From JBCBSZ01 sp039818945 (lineage in GTDB: Bacteria; Actinomycetota; Acidimicrobiia; Acidimicrobiales; Poriferisodalaceae), in assembly GCA_039818945.1 (NCBI GenBank), contig JBCBSZ010000012.1, positions 1-64,000 on the forward strand: a stretch of 64,000 nucleotides of DNA, given 5' to 3'. This document shows, in pieces, positions 30,742-39,295 of this stretch. The stretch's first letter is position 1. Each line of letters opens with the position of its first letter. The notes beneath the pieces were generated by a model that was not told where the DNA came from, ran no database searches, and saw only the letters and a list, made by a program, of their open reading frames with translations. The translations under genes and the position numbers were made by a program.

Positions 30742-33308
30742 CGGGGTCGAGTGCGACGCCGGGCATGCTCGAGCGTGAACCGGTGCTGGACGTGCTCCGT
30801 CGCCTCGCGTTCGGCCTCGACTCGGACGGCGGTCGGCTCGTCCTGGTCTCCGGCGAGGCGGGCATCGGCAAGACGACCGTCGTCGACGAGCTCTGCCGTG
30901 GGCTCGATCGCTCCCACACCGTCCTGCGCAGCGGTTGCGACCCGCTGTCGGTCCCCGTTCCGCTCGGGCCCCTGCACGAGGTCGCCGGGCAGCTCGGCAT
31001 CGGTGCGGACCGGTTGGTGGCCGACGCCGATCGAGGAGCCACGTTCGCCGAGGTCTTCCGACGACTCGCCGGGCATCCGGTGGTCTGGGTCATCGAGGAC
31101 GTGCACTGGGCCGACGGAGCGACCGCCGACCTGCTGCAGTTCCTCGGCCGCAGGATCGATCGGACCACTGCGCTCGTCGTCCTCACGTACCGCTCCGACG
31201 AGATCGACGCCGGATCCGGGTTCCGCTCGCTGCTGGGTCAGCTCGGGCGGTCGCGGCACCTCGAGCGGATCGAGCTCCCACCCCTGTCGCTCGACGCGGT
31301 GTGCGAGCTGGCCGGTCCCCGGGCCGGACCGACGATCCATGCCTCGACGGGCGGCAATCCCTTCTTCGTGACCGAGGTGCTCGCCGGCGAGCCCGACCTC
31401 GTCCCGGAGTCGGTGACCGACGTCGTGCTCGGCCGGCTGGCGCGACTGGAGTCCGACGAGCGGCGGCTGGTCGAGGCCGTGTCGATCGCCCCTCGGCGAC
31501 TCGACTACGAGGCGATCGACGAACTGGTCGGGGCGGACGACGAGCTCGTCCGGCGAACGGCCGCCAGCGGCGTCGTCCTCGCCGAGGTCGAGGGCCTCAG
31601 ATTCCGCCACGACCTCGCCCGCCGTGCGGTCGAGCTGTCCGTGCCGGTGCCGACGAGGCGCCGGCTGCACCTGGCGATGCTGCAGCACCTCGCGGGGGTG
31701 GACGCCGCCGACGTCGCGCGACTCGCCCATCACGCCACGCGAAGCGGCGACGCCGAAGCGATCGTGCGCTGGTGCCCGGAGGCGGCGCGGTCTGCGTTCC
31801 GCCAGGCTGCTCTGACCGAGGCCGCGGAGATGGTGCGGGCGACCCTGCGCCACCGCAGACGGCTGCCGGTCGACGAGGTGGTGGACCTGCTCGCGCTCCT
31901 GGTCGGCCACCTCGATGCGACCGCCGACGACGCGCTCGATCTGATCGACGTGGCCGACCGGTCGGGTCGTCCGGCCGCGCGGGCCAGGGCCCGGGCGGCG
32001 GTCGCCGCCCACCGCTGGAACCGGGGCGACCGGTCGGGCACCCGCACCGCGATCGACGAGGCGGTCGAGCTGGCCGAGGCGGCGACGGACCGCGACCTCC
32101 TGGCCGAGATGCTGATCCGGAGCGCGACCTACCGCATGCTGGCCCGCCAGATCGACGCCGCACTCGCCACAGCGCAACGGGCGGTCGAGCTGGTGGACGC
32201 ATCGGAGGGAGACCTCGCCGTCCGATCCGTCACCTCGCTCGGGTGCGCACGCCTGCTCGGCAGCCGCCCCGAGGACGGCTTCGCGCTGCTGGAGCAGGCG
32301 ATCGACGGGGCCCGCCGGTGCGGGAGCGTCTTCCTGGAGCTGAACGCGACGCTCAACCTCGGCTCCGGCGCCGGCGAGGTCCGGCACTACGACGTCGCCG
32401 AGCGCTGGATCGATCGGGGCATCGAGCTGTGCGACGAGCGAGCCGACGACGCCCATCTCGGCTACCTGCTCGGGTGGCGACTCCGCATCGACGTCGAACG
32501 CGGCAGGTGGGGCGAGGCGACCCGCCTCGCCGCCGACCGCGACGTGGACGAGCTGCGACTCCAGCCCTTCGTGCGCGCCACCGTCGACGGTGCGCTTGGC
32601 CGGCTCGGGGTGCGCCGAGGGGAACCCGGCGCGACCGAGCGGCTGACCGAGGCGCTCCTCGCCGTGGGTGACATCGAGCTGCAGCACCGCTGGGTCGCGC
32701 ACTGCACCCTCGCCGAGGCGGCCTGGCTCGAGGGACGACCGGGTGACGGTGTGGTGCTGCTCGAGCGCGCCTACGCCGAGGCGCTCGACACGGAGAGCCC
32801 GTGGGCGAGGGGTGAGGTCGGGTTCTGGTGGTGGCGGTGTGGCGGCCGTGTGCGTCACGCCGGATCGACGCCCTTCGACCTCCACGTCGCCGGTGACTGG
32901 GAGGCGGCCGCCGATCGCTGGACCGAGCTGGGCTGCCCGTACGAGGCGGCGCTGGCGCGCGCCGAGGGCTCGGTCGCCGATCGGCTGCAGGCCCTCGAGG
33001 AGCTCGATCGGCTCGGAGCGGCGCCCGCGGCGGCTCGGTTGCGCCAGCAGCTGCGCGACGCCGGCGCGACGTCGATCCCACGAGGGCCACGTCCGACGAC
33101 CAGGTCGAACCCGGCCGGGTTGACCGCTCGTCAGCTCGAGGTGCTCGAGGCGGCGGCGGACGGGTTGACCAACGCCGAGGTGGCCCGGCGGCTGTTCGTG
33201 TCGGCCAAGACCGTGGAGCACCACCTGTCGGCCGTCTTCGTGAAGCTGGGCGTCTCGACCCGCCGCGAGGCGGTGAGGTGGCTGGAGGAGTGGTCCGAGG
33301 ATCGGTGA
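30738..33308 (+). CDS. LAL-type LuxR-family regulator (AAA ATPase plus HTH)
   Basis: An 856-residue large ATP-binding LuxR regulator. Walker A is GEAGIGKTT at residues 39-47, Walker B VVWVIEDVHWADGAT near 115, and a sensor-like GGNPFFVTEVLAG near 210. The middle (~350-780) is a long alpha-helical array with TPR-like repeats. The C-terminal HTH reads LTARQLEVLEAAADGLTNAE followed by VARRLFVSAKTVEHHLSAVF. The GTG overlaps the MFS stop. A DUF4242 gene with palindromes upstream of its promoter follows, a plausible direct target. Confidence 0.9.
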   Translation: MTGSSATPGMLEREPVLDVLRRLAFGLDSDGGRLVLVSGEAGIGKTTVVDELCRGLDRSHTVLRSGCDPLSVPVPLGPLHEVAGQLGIGADRLVADADRGATFAEVFRRLAGHPVVWVIEDVHWADGATADLLQFLGRRIDRTTALVVLTYRSDEIDAGSGFRSLLGQLGRSRHLERIELPPLSLDAVCELAGPRAGPTIHASTGGNPFFVTEVLAGEPDLVPESVTDVVLGRLARLESDERRLVEAVSIAPRRLDYEAIDELVGADDELVRRTAASGVVLAEVEGLRFRHDLARRAVELSVPVPTRRRLHLAMLQHLAGVDAADVARLAHHATRSGDAEAIVRWCPEAARSAFRQAALTEAAEMVRATLRHRRRLPVDEVVDLLALLVGHLDATADDALDLIDVADRSGRPAARARARAAVAAHRWNRGDRSGTRTAIDEAVELAEAATDRDLLAEMLIRSATYRMLARQIDAALATAQRAVELVDASEGDLAVRSVTSLGCARLLGSRPEDGFALLEQAIDGARRCGSVFLELNATLNLGSGAGEVRHYDVAERWIDRGIELCDERADDAHLGYLLGWRLRIDVERGRWGEATRLAADRDVDELRLQPFVRATVDGALGRLGVRRGEPGATERLTEALLAVGDIELQHRWVAHCTLAEAAWLEGRPGDGVVLLERAYAEALDTESPWARGEVGFWWWRCGGRVRHAGSTPFDLHVAGDWEAAADRWTELGCPYEAALARAEGSVADRLQALEELDRLGAAPAAARLRQQLRDAGATSIPRGPRPTTRSNPAGLTARQLEVLEAAADGLTNAEVARRLFVSAKTVEHHLSAVFVKLGVSTRREAVRWLEEWSEDR

Positions 33309-33314
33309 GCGATT

Positions 33315-33339
33315 CCCCAATCTGGGGGTGATCCCCCCA
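33315..33339. promoter_or_regulatory. Overlapping palindromes upstream of DUF4242 gene
   Basis: CCCCA-ATC-TGGGG (33315-33327) overlaps TGGGGG-TGATC-CCCCCA (33323-33339). The centre is about 43 bases before the start site predicted from the -10 box TACGGT at 33362-33367, a position typical of activator sites. A terminator for the LuxR gene is the alternative reading. Confidence 0.45.
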
Positions 33340-33361
33340 CGACGGGCCGGTGGTCCGTCCC

Positions 33362-33367
33362 TACGGT
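33362..33367 (+). promoter_or_regulatory. -10 box of DUF4242 gene
   Basis: TACGGT is followed by a ~45-base leader with GATGGAG before the ATG at 33418. Confidence 0.4.
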
Positions 33368-33417
33368 CGAGTCCATCGGGCCGGATCGACCGGTCGATGA
33401 GCCGAGATGGAGTCCAG

Positions 33418-33693
33418 ATGCCTCGTTACGTCGTCGAACGGTCCTTCCCCGACGGGCTCCGGATCCCGGTCACCCCGGAGGGAGCAGAGGCCCTCCGGGG
33501 TGTCGTCACGAACAACGACGAGCACGGCGCGACGTGGGTCACGTCGTTCGTCTCCTCCGACGCCACGCGGACCTACTGCGTGTACGACGCCCCGTCGCCC
33601 GAGGCGGTCCGGCAGGCGGCGACGACCAACGGCCTCCCCGCCGACCAGATCACCGAGGTCCGGGTGCTCGACCCGTACTTCTACCTGGGGTGA
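33418..33693 (+). CDS. DUF4242 family protein (nickel-binding SCO4226-like)
   Basis: A 91-residue ferredoxin-fold-like small protein. The pattern PRYVVERSFPDGLRIPVTPE, ATWVTSFVSSDATRTYCVYD, SPEAVRQAATTNGLPADQIT matches the DUF4242 family, whose Streptomyces member SCO4226 binds nickel. Whether the metal ligands are conserved here was not checked against a structure. It is directly downstream of the LAL/LuxR gene, an arrangement I regard as a likely regulator-target pair, and converges with lon, leaving two bases between stops. Confidence 0.82.
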   Translation: MPRYVVERSFPDGLRIPVTPEGAEALRGVVTNNDEHGATWVTSFVSSDATRTYCVYDAPSPEAVRQAATTNGLPADQITEVRVLDPYFYLG

Positions 33694-33695
33694 CC

Positions 33696-36017
33696 TCAGG
33701 CGGCCCGAGCCGCCGGAGCGTCCTCGAGGGCGAGCTCGAGCACCTCGTCGATGTGGCGCACCAGGTGGATGTCGAGCGCCTCGCGCACCTCGTCGGGCAC
33801 GTCGTCGAGGTCTTCGCCGTTGTCGATGGGCAGCAGCACCCGCCGCAGTCCGGCCCGGTGGGCGGCGAGGACCTTCTGCTTCACGCCGCCGATGGGGAGC
33901 ACCCGGCCCTGCAGGGTCACCTCGCCGGTCATGCCGACGTCGGAGCGGACCCGGCGACCGGAGAACAGGCTGATGAGCGCGGTGGTCATCGTGATGCCGG
34001 CGGAGGGGCCGTCCTTCGGGATCGCCCCGGCCGGGAAGTGCACGTGCACCCGCTTGCCGTCGGGCAGGTCGGCCCCGTAGCGATCGCCGATCGAGGCGAC
34101 GAGCGAGCGGGCGATCGTCGCCGACTCCCGCATGACGTCGCCCAGCTGACCGGTGAGGACGGGCTCGCCCTCGCCGTCGACAGCGGCGGTCTCGACCAGG
34201 AGCACGTCGCCGCCGGCGCCGGTGACCGCGAGGCCGGTGGCGATGCCCGGTCGGTCGATCCGGTCGGAGAGGTCGTCGCGGGGGACCGGCTTGCCGAGCA
34301 GCTCCCGCAGCTCGTCGACGGTCACCGTCACCGTGCCGTCGGCCTCGCCGGTGGCCAGTCGGGTGGCGACCTTGCGGACCAGGCGGTCGAGCAGCCGCTC
34401 GAGGCGGCGGACACCGGCTTCGCGGGTCCACTCCGAGGCGATCGTGGCGAGGACGTCGTCGCCCAGCGTCAGCTCGTCGGGCTGCAGGCCGTTGCGGCGC
34501 AGCACGCGCGGGAGCAGGTGCTCGGCGGCGATGGTGGCCTTCTCGGCGTCGGTGTAGCCGTCGAGGGTCACGATCTCGAGCCGGTCGAGCAGCGGCGCCG
34601 GGATCGTCTCGAGCACGTTCGCCGTCGCGATGAACACGACGTCGGAGAGGTCGAGCTCGAACTCCAGGTAGTGGTCGCGGAACGAGTGGTTCTGCGCCGG
34701 GTCGAGCACCTCCAGCAGGGCGGCGGAGGGGTCGCCCCGCCAGTCGGCGCCGACCTTGTCGACCTCGTCGAGGAGCACGACCGGGTTCATCGAGCCCGCC
34801 TCGGCGAGCGCCCGCACGAGCCGGCCGGGCCGGGCGCCGACGTAGGTGCGGCGGTGGCCGCGGATCTCCGCCTCGTCGCGGATGCCGCCGAGGGCGAGGC
34901 GAACGAAGCTCCGATCGAGCGAGCGGGCGATGGACTCGCCGAGGCTGGTCTTGCCCACACCGGGCGGACCGACCAGGGCGAGGATCACACCGCGGCGACG
35001 GGCGCCGTCGTCCTCGCCGATGCCGCGCTCGCTGCGGAGCTTGCGCACGGCGAGGTGCTCGACGAGGCGGTCCTTCACCTCGTCGAGGCCGGTGTGGTCC
35101 TCGTCGAGGATGCGGCGGGCATCGCCGAGGTCGAGGCGCTCCTCGCTCCGGACACCCCAGGGCAGCTCGAACACGGTGTCGAGCCAGGTGCGGATCCACG
35201 ACGACTCCATGGACTCGCCGCCCGTGCGCTCGAGCCGGTCGATCTCCTTGGTGATCGCGGTCGCCGTGGCCTCCGGCAGGTCGAGCTCATCGAGGCGGGC
35301 GCGGTAGCCGGCGATGTCGTCGCCGTCGCCGTCGCCGAGCTCGGAGCGAATGGCCGCCATCTGGCGGCGCAGGAGCGCCTCCTTCTGGGTGCGGTCGAGG
35401 TCGTCGGTGACCTCCTGGTTGATCCGTTCGCGCAGCTGGAGCTCGGCGAGGGTCTCCTTGACCCACGTGAGCGCGAGGCGGAGCCGATCGCCGACGTCGA
35501 CGGTCTCGAGCAGCTCGACCCGGCGGGCGAGGGAGAGCTCGGGCCAGTAGCCGATCGAGTCGGCGAGCTGACCGGGGGCGTCGATCTCGTCGAGCGCCGT
35601 GGCGAGGCGGCGGCCGCCGACCTTCTCCAGCAGGGCGCTGGCTGCGGCGCGGTACTCGGCCGCCAGCTCGTGGTCGGCCTCGGTGGCGGCTCGGTCGTCG
35701 AGCGGCTCGACCTCGACCCAGAGCGCGTCGGTGGCGCCGATGACGCCGGCGCCGACCCGGGCCCGGCCGAGGGCGCGCACGGTCAGCGCGGGGGTGCCAT
35801 TGGGGAGCCGGCCGCGGTTCTCGACCCGGGCGGTGACACCGACGCGGGTGAAGTCGCCCTCGATGCGCGGCACGAGGAGCAGCTCGCCGTCGGCGGCGGA
35901 CTCGACCGCCACCCGGGCCTCGTCGGACTCGAGGGCGACCGTGATCACCATGTCGGGCAGCACGACGCCGTCCGGCGTCGGCAGGACGGGGAGGACTCGC
36001 AGATCGGTGGTGCTCAT
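33696..36017 (-). CDS. lon: ATP-dependent protease Lon (LonA)
   Basis: A 773-residue cytoplasmic AAA+ protease degrading damaged and regulatory proteins. An N-terminal substrate-binding domain (~1-200) precedes a coiled region, Walker A ALVGPPGVGKTSLGE near residue 350, Walker B PVVLLDEVDKVG near 415, and the proteolytic domain with catalytic serine in PKDGPSAGITM near 671 and lysine in GGVKQKVLAAHRAG near 712. All catalytic residues are present. The promoter region is a short AT-richer divergent spacer shared with a ribbon-helix-helix-like gene. No HspR or CIRCE element was seen. Confidence 0.96.
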   Translation of the reverse strand: MSTTDLRVLPVLPTPDGVVLPDMVITVALESDEARVAVESAADGELLLVPRIEGDFTRVGVTARVENRGRLPNGTPALTVRALGRARVGAGVIGATDALWVEVEPLDDRAATEADHELAAEYRAAASALLEKVGGRRLATALDEIDAPGQLADSIGYWPELSLARRVELLETVDVGDRLRLALTWVKETLAELQLRERINQEVTDDLDRTQKEALLRRQMAAIRSELGDGDGDDIAGYRARLDELDLPEATATAITKEIDRLERTGGESMESSWIRTWLDTVFELPWGVRSEERLDLGDARRILDEDHTGLDEVKDRLVEHLAVRKLRSERGIGEDDGARRRGVILALVGPPGVGKTSLGESIARSLDRSFVRLALGGIRDEAEIRGHRRTYVGARPGRLVRALAEAGSMNPVVLLDEVDKVGADWRGDPSAALLEVLDPAQNHSFRDHYLEFELDLSDVVFIATANVLETIPAPLLDRLEIVTLDGYTDAEKATIAAEHLLPRVLRRNGLQPDELTLGDDVLATIASEWTREAGVRRLERLLDRLVRKVATRLATGEADGTVTVTVDELRELLGKPVPRDDLSDRIDRPGIATGLAVTGAGGDVLLVETAAVDGEGEPVLTGQLGDVMRESATIARSLVASIGDRYGADLPDGKRVHVHFPAGAIPKDGPSAGITMTTALISLFSGRRVRSDVGMTGEVTLQGRVLPIGGVKQKVLAAHRAGLRRVLLPIDNGEDLDDVPDEVREALDIHLVRHIDEVLELALEDAPAARAA

Positions 36018-36104
36018 CGTGGCTCCCGAGGGTTGACCTAGCTGTGTAATGAAGTAATCATAGGAAGTGCCGCAAGCATTCCCTCCTCACCTGCCGGAGC
36101 CCCC
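36018..36104. promoter_or_regulatory. Divergent promoter region of lon and the RHH-like gene
   Basis: This 87-base spacer is unusually AT-rich for the window. Minus strand: TATGAT near 36063-36058 is a good -10 for lon. Plus strand: TTGACC (36034-36039) with AATCAT about 17 bases later serves the gene at 36105. Near-repeats GTAATGAA and GTAATCAT lie at the centre and could be a shared operator. Confidence 0.4.
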
Positions 36105-36608
36105 GTGCCCGATCGCCCCGAGTGCAGTCACGACGATGCCGCCGCGTGGTTCAGCGCCCGGTTGCCCGACGAGTGGTTCGACGGGCCGGTCCGCGTGGTG
36201 GCCGACAAGGACGAGGTGCTCGTGATCGGGCGGTTGCGGGTGGCCGACTCGTCCCGGTCGGCCTGCGAGGCGATGGCCGACCGCTTCCGCGAGGCGACCC
36301 GCGACGCTCGCGTCGCCGTCGCCTTCGACGCCGAGGAGCGCTGGCAGCGGAAGGTGTCGTGGGCGGTCGAGTGCGCCGACCTCCAGATCCGCTTCAGCAC
36401 GGCGTCGGTCCCGGTGATGACCCGCCTCCGGATCGACGAACGAGCGGTCCTCGACACGCTCATCGACGCCGGCGTCGCCCGGTCGCGCTCCGAGGCGCTG
36501 GCGTGGTGCGTGCGGCTGGTCGGCCAGCACCAGGGCGACTGGATCGCCCGCCTGCGCGATGCCATGCAGACCGTCGAGCAGGTGCGGGCCGAGGGGCCGA
36601 ACCTCTAG
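36105..36608 (+). CDS. Hypothetical protein with C-terminal ribbon-helix-helix-like segment
   Basis: I do not recognise the whole protein. The first ~105 residues are an acidic alpha/beta region (DDAAAWFSARLPDEWFDG, VVADKDEVLVIGRL). Residues ~106-140, MTRLRIDERAVLDTLIDAGV followed by ARSRSEALAWCVRLV, strongly resemble a ribbon-helix-helix DNA-binding motif: a strand, a helix, a turn with SRSEA, and a second helix. At 167 residues it would be a fusion of an unknown domain with an RHH. It is divergent from lon and might regulate it; that is inference. It begins with GTG. Confidence 0.65.
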   Translation: MPDRPECSHDDAAAWFSARLPDEWFDGPVRVVADKDEVLVIGRLRVADSSRSACEAMADRFREATRDARVAVAFDAEERWQRKVSWAVECADLQIRFSTASVPVMTRLRIDERAVLDTLIDAGVARSRSEALAWCVRLVGQHQGDWIARLRDAMQTVEQVRAEGPNL

Positions 36609-36683
36609 GGTCCTGCCGCGCCGGAGCTGGACGACCCGAGCGGGACTCGGCGTCCGGGTTGCCGGCTGGTCGGTTCCGCTTCG

Positions 36684-36731
36684 GAGCGACAACGGCTGAC
36701 GGTCCCGGCGGCGAGGAGCCGGTTGTCGCTC
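36684..36731. terminator. Long hairpin between convergent genes
   Basis: GAGCGACAACGGCT (36684-36697) pairs with AGCCGGTTGTCGCTC (36717-36731) with one bulged base and a 19-base loop. It lies in the 164-base gap between convergent genes ending at 36608 and 36773, as expected for a bidirectional terminator. Nothing else is visible in that gap. Confidence 0.5.
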
Positions 36732-36772
36732 GGAGCGTGGGACCCGGCGGTGAGGGGGCGAAGCGGGGGCGG

Positions 36773-37183
36773 TCAGCTCCCGAAGGCGTAGCGGCGGTGG
36801 CGGATGCGCCAGCCGGCGTCGCTGCGCACGACGTCGTCGTCGTAGCGGCCGTAGAACACCTCGGTCGGCTGCCTCGGGTCGGAGGGGCCGACCGGGAAGA
36901 TCCCCCGAGAGCGCAGGTGCACGACCGGTCCGTCGGGTCCCTCGGCGACCGAGACGATGTACACGTTCGTCATCAGGTGTGCGCCGGGGTGGACGTCGGG
37001 GCGACCCATGAAGCCCTTGATCTCGTCGATCCCCACGAGCTGCATGCTGCGGGCCGGGATCTCCCAGATCGCGTCGTCGGTGAAGACGTGGTGGAGCCGC
37101 TCGGGTTCGAGCAGGTCGAGGGCGTCGGCGTAGCGCGCCGGCAGCTCGTGGATGTCGAGTCGGTCGTCGGCGCTGAGCTGCAT
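36773..37183 (-). CDS. SnoaL-like / NTF2-fold protein
   Basis: A 136-residue protein of the scytalone-dehydratase/limonene-hydrolase-like SnoaL_4 type: LSADDRLDIHELPARYADAL, LHHVFTDDAIWEIP, AHLMTNVYIVSVAEGPDG, YGRYDDDVVRSDAGWRIRHR with the terminal R-YAF motif common to aromatic-dioxygenase small-subunit-like proteins. The ATG is six bases after a leaderless-type -10 box (TAGTCT on the minus strand, 37195-37190). Function unknown. It is divergent from the amidohydrolase at 37231. Confidence 0.82.
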   Translation of the reverse strand: MQLSADDRLDIHELPARYADALDLLEPERLHHVFTDDAIWEIPARSMQLVGIDEIKGFMGRPDVHPGAHLMTNVYIVSVAEGPDGPVVHLRSRGIFPVGPSDPRQPTEVFYGRYDDDVVRSDAGWRIRHRRYAFGS

Positions 37184-37189
37184 GCGTGG

Positions 37190-37195
37190 AGACTA
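37190..37195 (-). promoter_or_regulatory. -10 box of SnoaL-like gene
   Basis: TAGTCT on the minus strand ends six bases before the ATG at 37183, leaderless spacing. Confidence 0.45.
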
Positions 37196-37230
37196 GGACG
37201 GCCCGGGTGAGCGTCGGCGAGACTGGCCCG

Positions 37231-38055
37231 ATGGCCGACGAGGTGATCGATGCGTGGATGCAGCACCCGACGCTGCGCCACGCCCAGCACGAGATGTTCG
37301 ACTCGCTGCGGCGCTGGACCGGGCAACCGGTCCCGACCGAGGAGCTGCCGCTGGAGGCGACGCTGGCGACCATGGACGCCGCCGGCGTGAGCGCTGGCCT
37401 CACCGCCGCCTGGTACGGGCCGGCGGGCGACATGATCAGCAACGACGACGTGGCCGGCTTCATGGCGCAGGCGCCGGACCGACTCCACGGCGTGGCCGGT
37501 GCCGACCTGCGTCGACCGATGGAGGCCGTTCGGGAGCTGCGCGACCGCGTGGCCGAGGGGTTCGTCGCACTCCGCATCGTGCCCTGGCTCTGGGAGCTGC
37601 CACCGACCGATCGGCGGTACTACCCGCTCTACGCGGCCTGCGTCGATCTCGGCATCCCGTTCTGCACCCAGGTCGGCCACACCGGTCCGCTCCGCCCGTC
37701 GGAGACGGGGCGCCCGATCCCCTACATCGACCAGGTGGCGATCGACTTCCCCGAGCTCGTGATCGTCGGCGGTCACATCGGCTACCCGTGGACGACCGAG
37801 ATGATCGCCGTCGCCGACAAGCACCCCAACGTCCACATCGACACCTCCGCCTACAGCGCCAACCGCTACCCGCCCGAGCTGGTCGACTACCTCCGCGGCC
37901 GGGGCCGGACCAAGGTGCTGTTCGGCACGAACTACCCGATGCTCACGGCGGCGAAGGCGCTCGCCGGTCTCGACGAGCTCGGCCTCGACGACGAGGTGCG
38001 CCGGCTCTTCCTCCACGACAACGCCCACCGCGTGTTCGGCCTCGCCGGGCGTTAG
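37231..38055 (+). CDS. Amidohydrolase-2 (ACMSD-like) family protein
   Basis: A 274-residue TIM-barrel protein of the amidohydrolase 2 group (decarboxylases and hydrolases). VIVGGHIGYPWTTEMIAVA near residue 175 holds the conserved histidine, and HIDTSAYSANRYPPEL plus VLFGTNYPMLT near 230 hold the C-terminal catalytic region, with N where many members have D (GTDYP). The N-terminal HxH metal motif is not obvious: the start reads ADEVIDAWMQHPTLRH, so metal binding may be altered. ATG 37231 is used. Its stop overlaps that of the convergent CoA-transferase gene. Confidence 0.82.
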   Translation: MADEVIDAWMQHPTLRHAQHEMFDSLRRWTGQPVPTEELPLEATLATMDAAGVSAGLTAAWYGPAGDMISNDDVAGFMAQAPDRLHGVAGADLRRPMEAVRELRDRVAEGFVALRIVPWLWELPPTDRRYYPLYAACVDLGIPFCTQVGHTGPLRPSETGRPIPYIDQVAIDFPELVIVGGHIGYPWTTEMIAVADKHPNVHIDTSAYSANRYPPELVDYLRGRGRTKVLFGTNYPMLTAAKALAGLDELGLDDEVRRLFLHDNAHRVFGLAGR

Positions 38056-39233
38056 CGCACCACCCCGGAGTCGCGCAGCTCGGCGATGGCAGCGGCGTCG
38101 TGGCCGAGCTCGGTGAGGAGCTCGTCGGTGTGCTCGCCGTGGTCGGGCGCAGGGCGGGGCTCGGTGGTGGTGTCCCGGCCGAACGCTGCGCCCTGCCGGG
38201 GTGCCCGGTAGCGCCCGACGAGGGGGTGGTCGCGCTCGACGATGGCCCCGCGGTGCGCCACCTGGGCGTCGTTGACGACCTCGCCGGGGGCGTAGACGGG
38301 TGCGATCGGGACGTCCGCCTCGACGCATCGCTGGATCAGGTCGTCGCGGGCGAAGGCGGCCGCCAGCTCGCCGATGAGGCCGTACCACGCCGGGAAGTTC
38401 GCGGCCCTCGACTGCGGTGAGGTGAACCGCTCGTCGTCGAGCAGGTCGTCGCGGTCGCAGGCACGGCACAGCGAGCTCCACTGCCGGTCCGTACCGGCTG
38501 CCAGGGAGACCCACCCGTCCGTGCAGGCGAACAGCCGGTACGAGCCGAGGAGGTTCGGCAGGTGCAGCGCGTCGTCGTCGAGCACGGTCTCGTGCATCAT
38601 CACGTCGGGCCAGTTGAAGGCGAGGTTCGCCTCGAGCATGGAGACCTCGACGTGCTGGCCCTCACCGTGCACGCTGCGGGCGTGCAGTGCGGCGGTGATC
38701 GCCTGGGCGACGGTCATCGCCGCGACCTTGTCGGCGACCATGCCCCGCACCAGCGACGGTGAGCCGTCGTCGAGCGTCTGACCGCCGGCCCATCCGGCGA
38801 CGGCCTGGATGATCGGGTCGTACACCGGTCGTCCTGCGTAGGGGCCGTCGCCGCCGAACCCCGACGCCGAGACGTACACGAGTCGAGGGTTGCGCTCGGC
38901 GACGGCGTCGTACCCGAGGCCGAGCCGATCGACGGAGCCGGGCCGGAAGCCCTGCACGAACACGTCGGCCCGGTCGATCAGGCCCGCCAGCACCGCCTTG
39001 CCGGCGGAGGACTCGAGGTCGACGGCGATGGCCCGCTTGCCGGCGTTGGCGTTGGCGAACCAGCCGCTCATCCCGCCCTTGCCGCTGCCGAATCGGCGGA
39101 GGTCGTCTCCTCCGAGGACGTTCTCGACCTTGACCACCTCGGCGCCCTGCGTCGCCAGGAGATGTGTGGCCGCCGGCACGGCGATCATCTGCCCCAGCTC
39201 GACGATCCGCACCCCCGCCATCGGTCCGCTCAT
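38052..39233 (-). CDS. CaiB/BaiF family (class III) CoA-transferase
   Basis: A second class III CoA-transferase, 393 residues, distinct from the one at 3517. GVRIVELGQMIAVPAATHLL, EVVKVENVLGGDDLRRFG and NANAGKRAIAVDLES form the N-terminal Rossmann part; the catalytic aspartate is in RPVYDPIIQAVAGWAGGQ near residue 140. An AGGGGGG site precedes the ATG. Substrate and product are unknown. The promoter side holds TAGATT on the minus strand near 39265. The amidohydrolase converges on it with overlapping stops. Confidence 0.9.
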   Translation of the reverse strand: MSGPMAGVRIVELGQMIAVPAATHLLATQGAEVVKVENVLGGDDLRRFGSGKGGMSGWFANANAGKRAIAVDLESSAGKAVLAGLIDRADVFVQGFRPGSVDRLGLGYDAVAERNPRLVYVSASGFGGDGPYAGRPVYDPIIQAVAGWAGGQTLDDGSPSLVRGMVADKVAAMTVAQAITAALHARSVHGEGQHVEVSMLEANLAFNWPDVMMHETVLDDDALHLPNLLGSYRLFACTDGWVSLAAGTDRQWSSLCRACDRDDLLDDERFTSPQSRAANFPAWYGLIGELAAAFARDDLIQRCVEADVPIAPVYAPGEVVNDAQVAHRGAIVERDHPLVGRYRAPRQGAAFGRDTTTEPRPAPDHGEHTDELLTELGHDAAAIAELRDSGVVR

Positions 39234-39295
39234 GTCTTCCCCCCTCGGAACGTTCGTGAATCTAGGGCGGGGGATGTGGGCGGTGCGGCGTCGCC

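Noticed and set aside
39248..39258. GGAACGTTCG before the CoA-transferase gene as an SOS box
   Set aside because: The GAAC and GTTC halves abut without the four-base spacer required for LexA.
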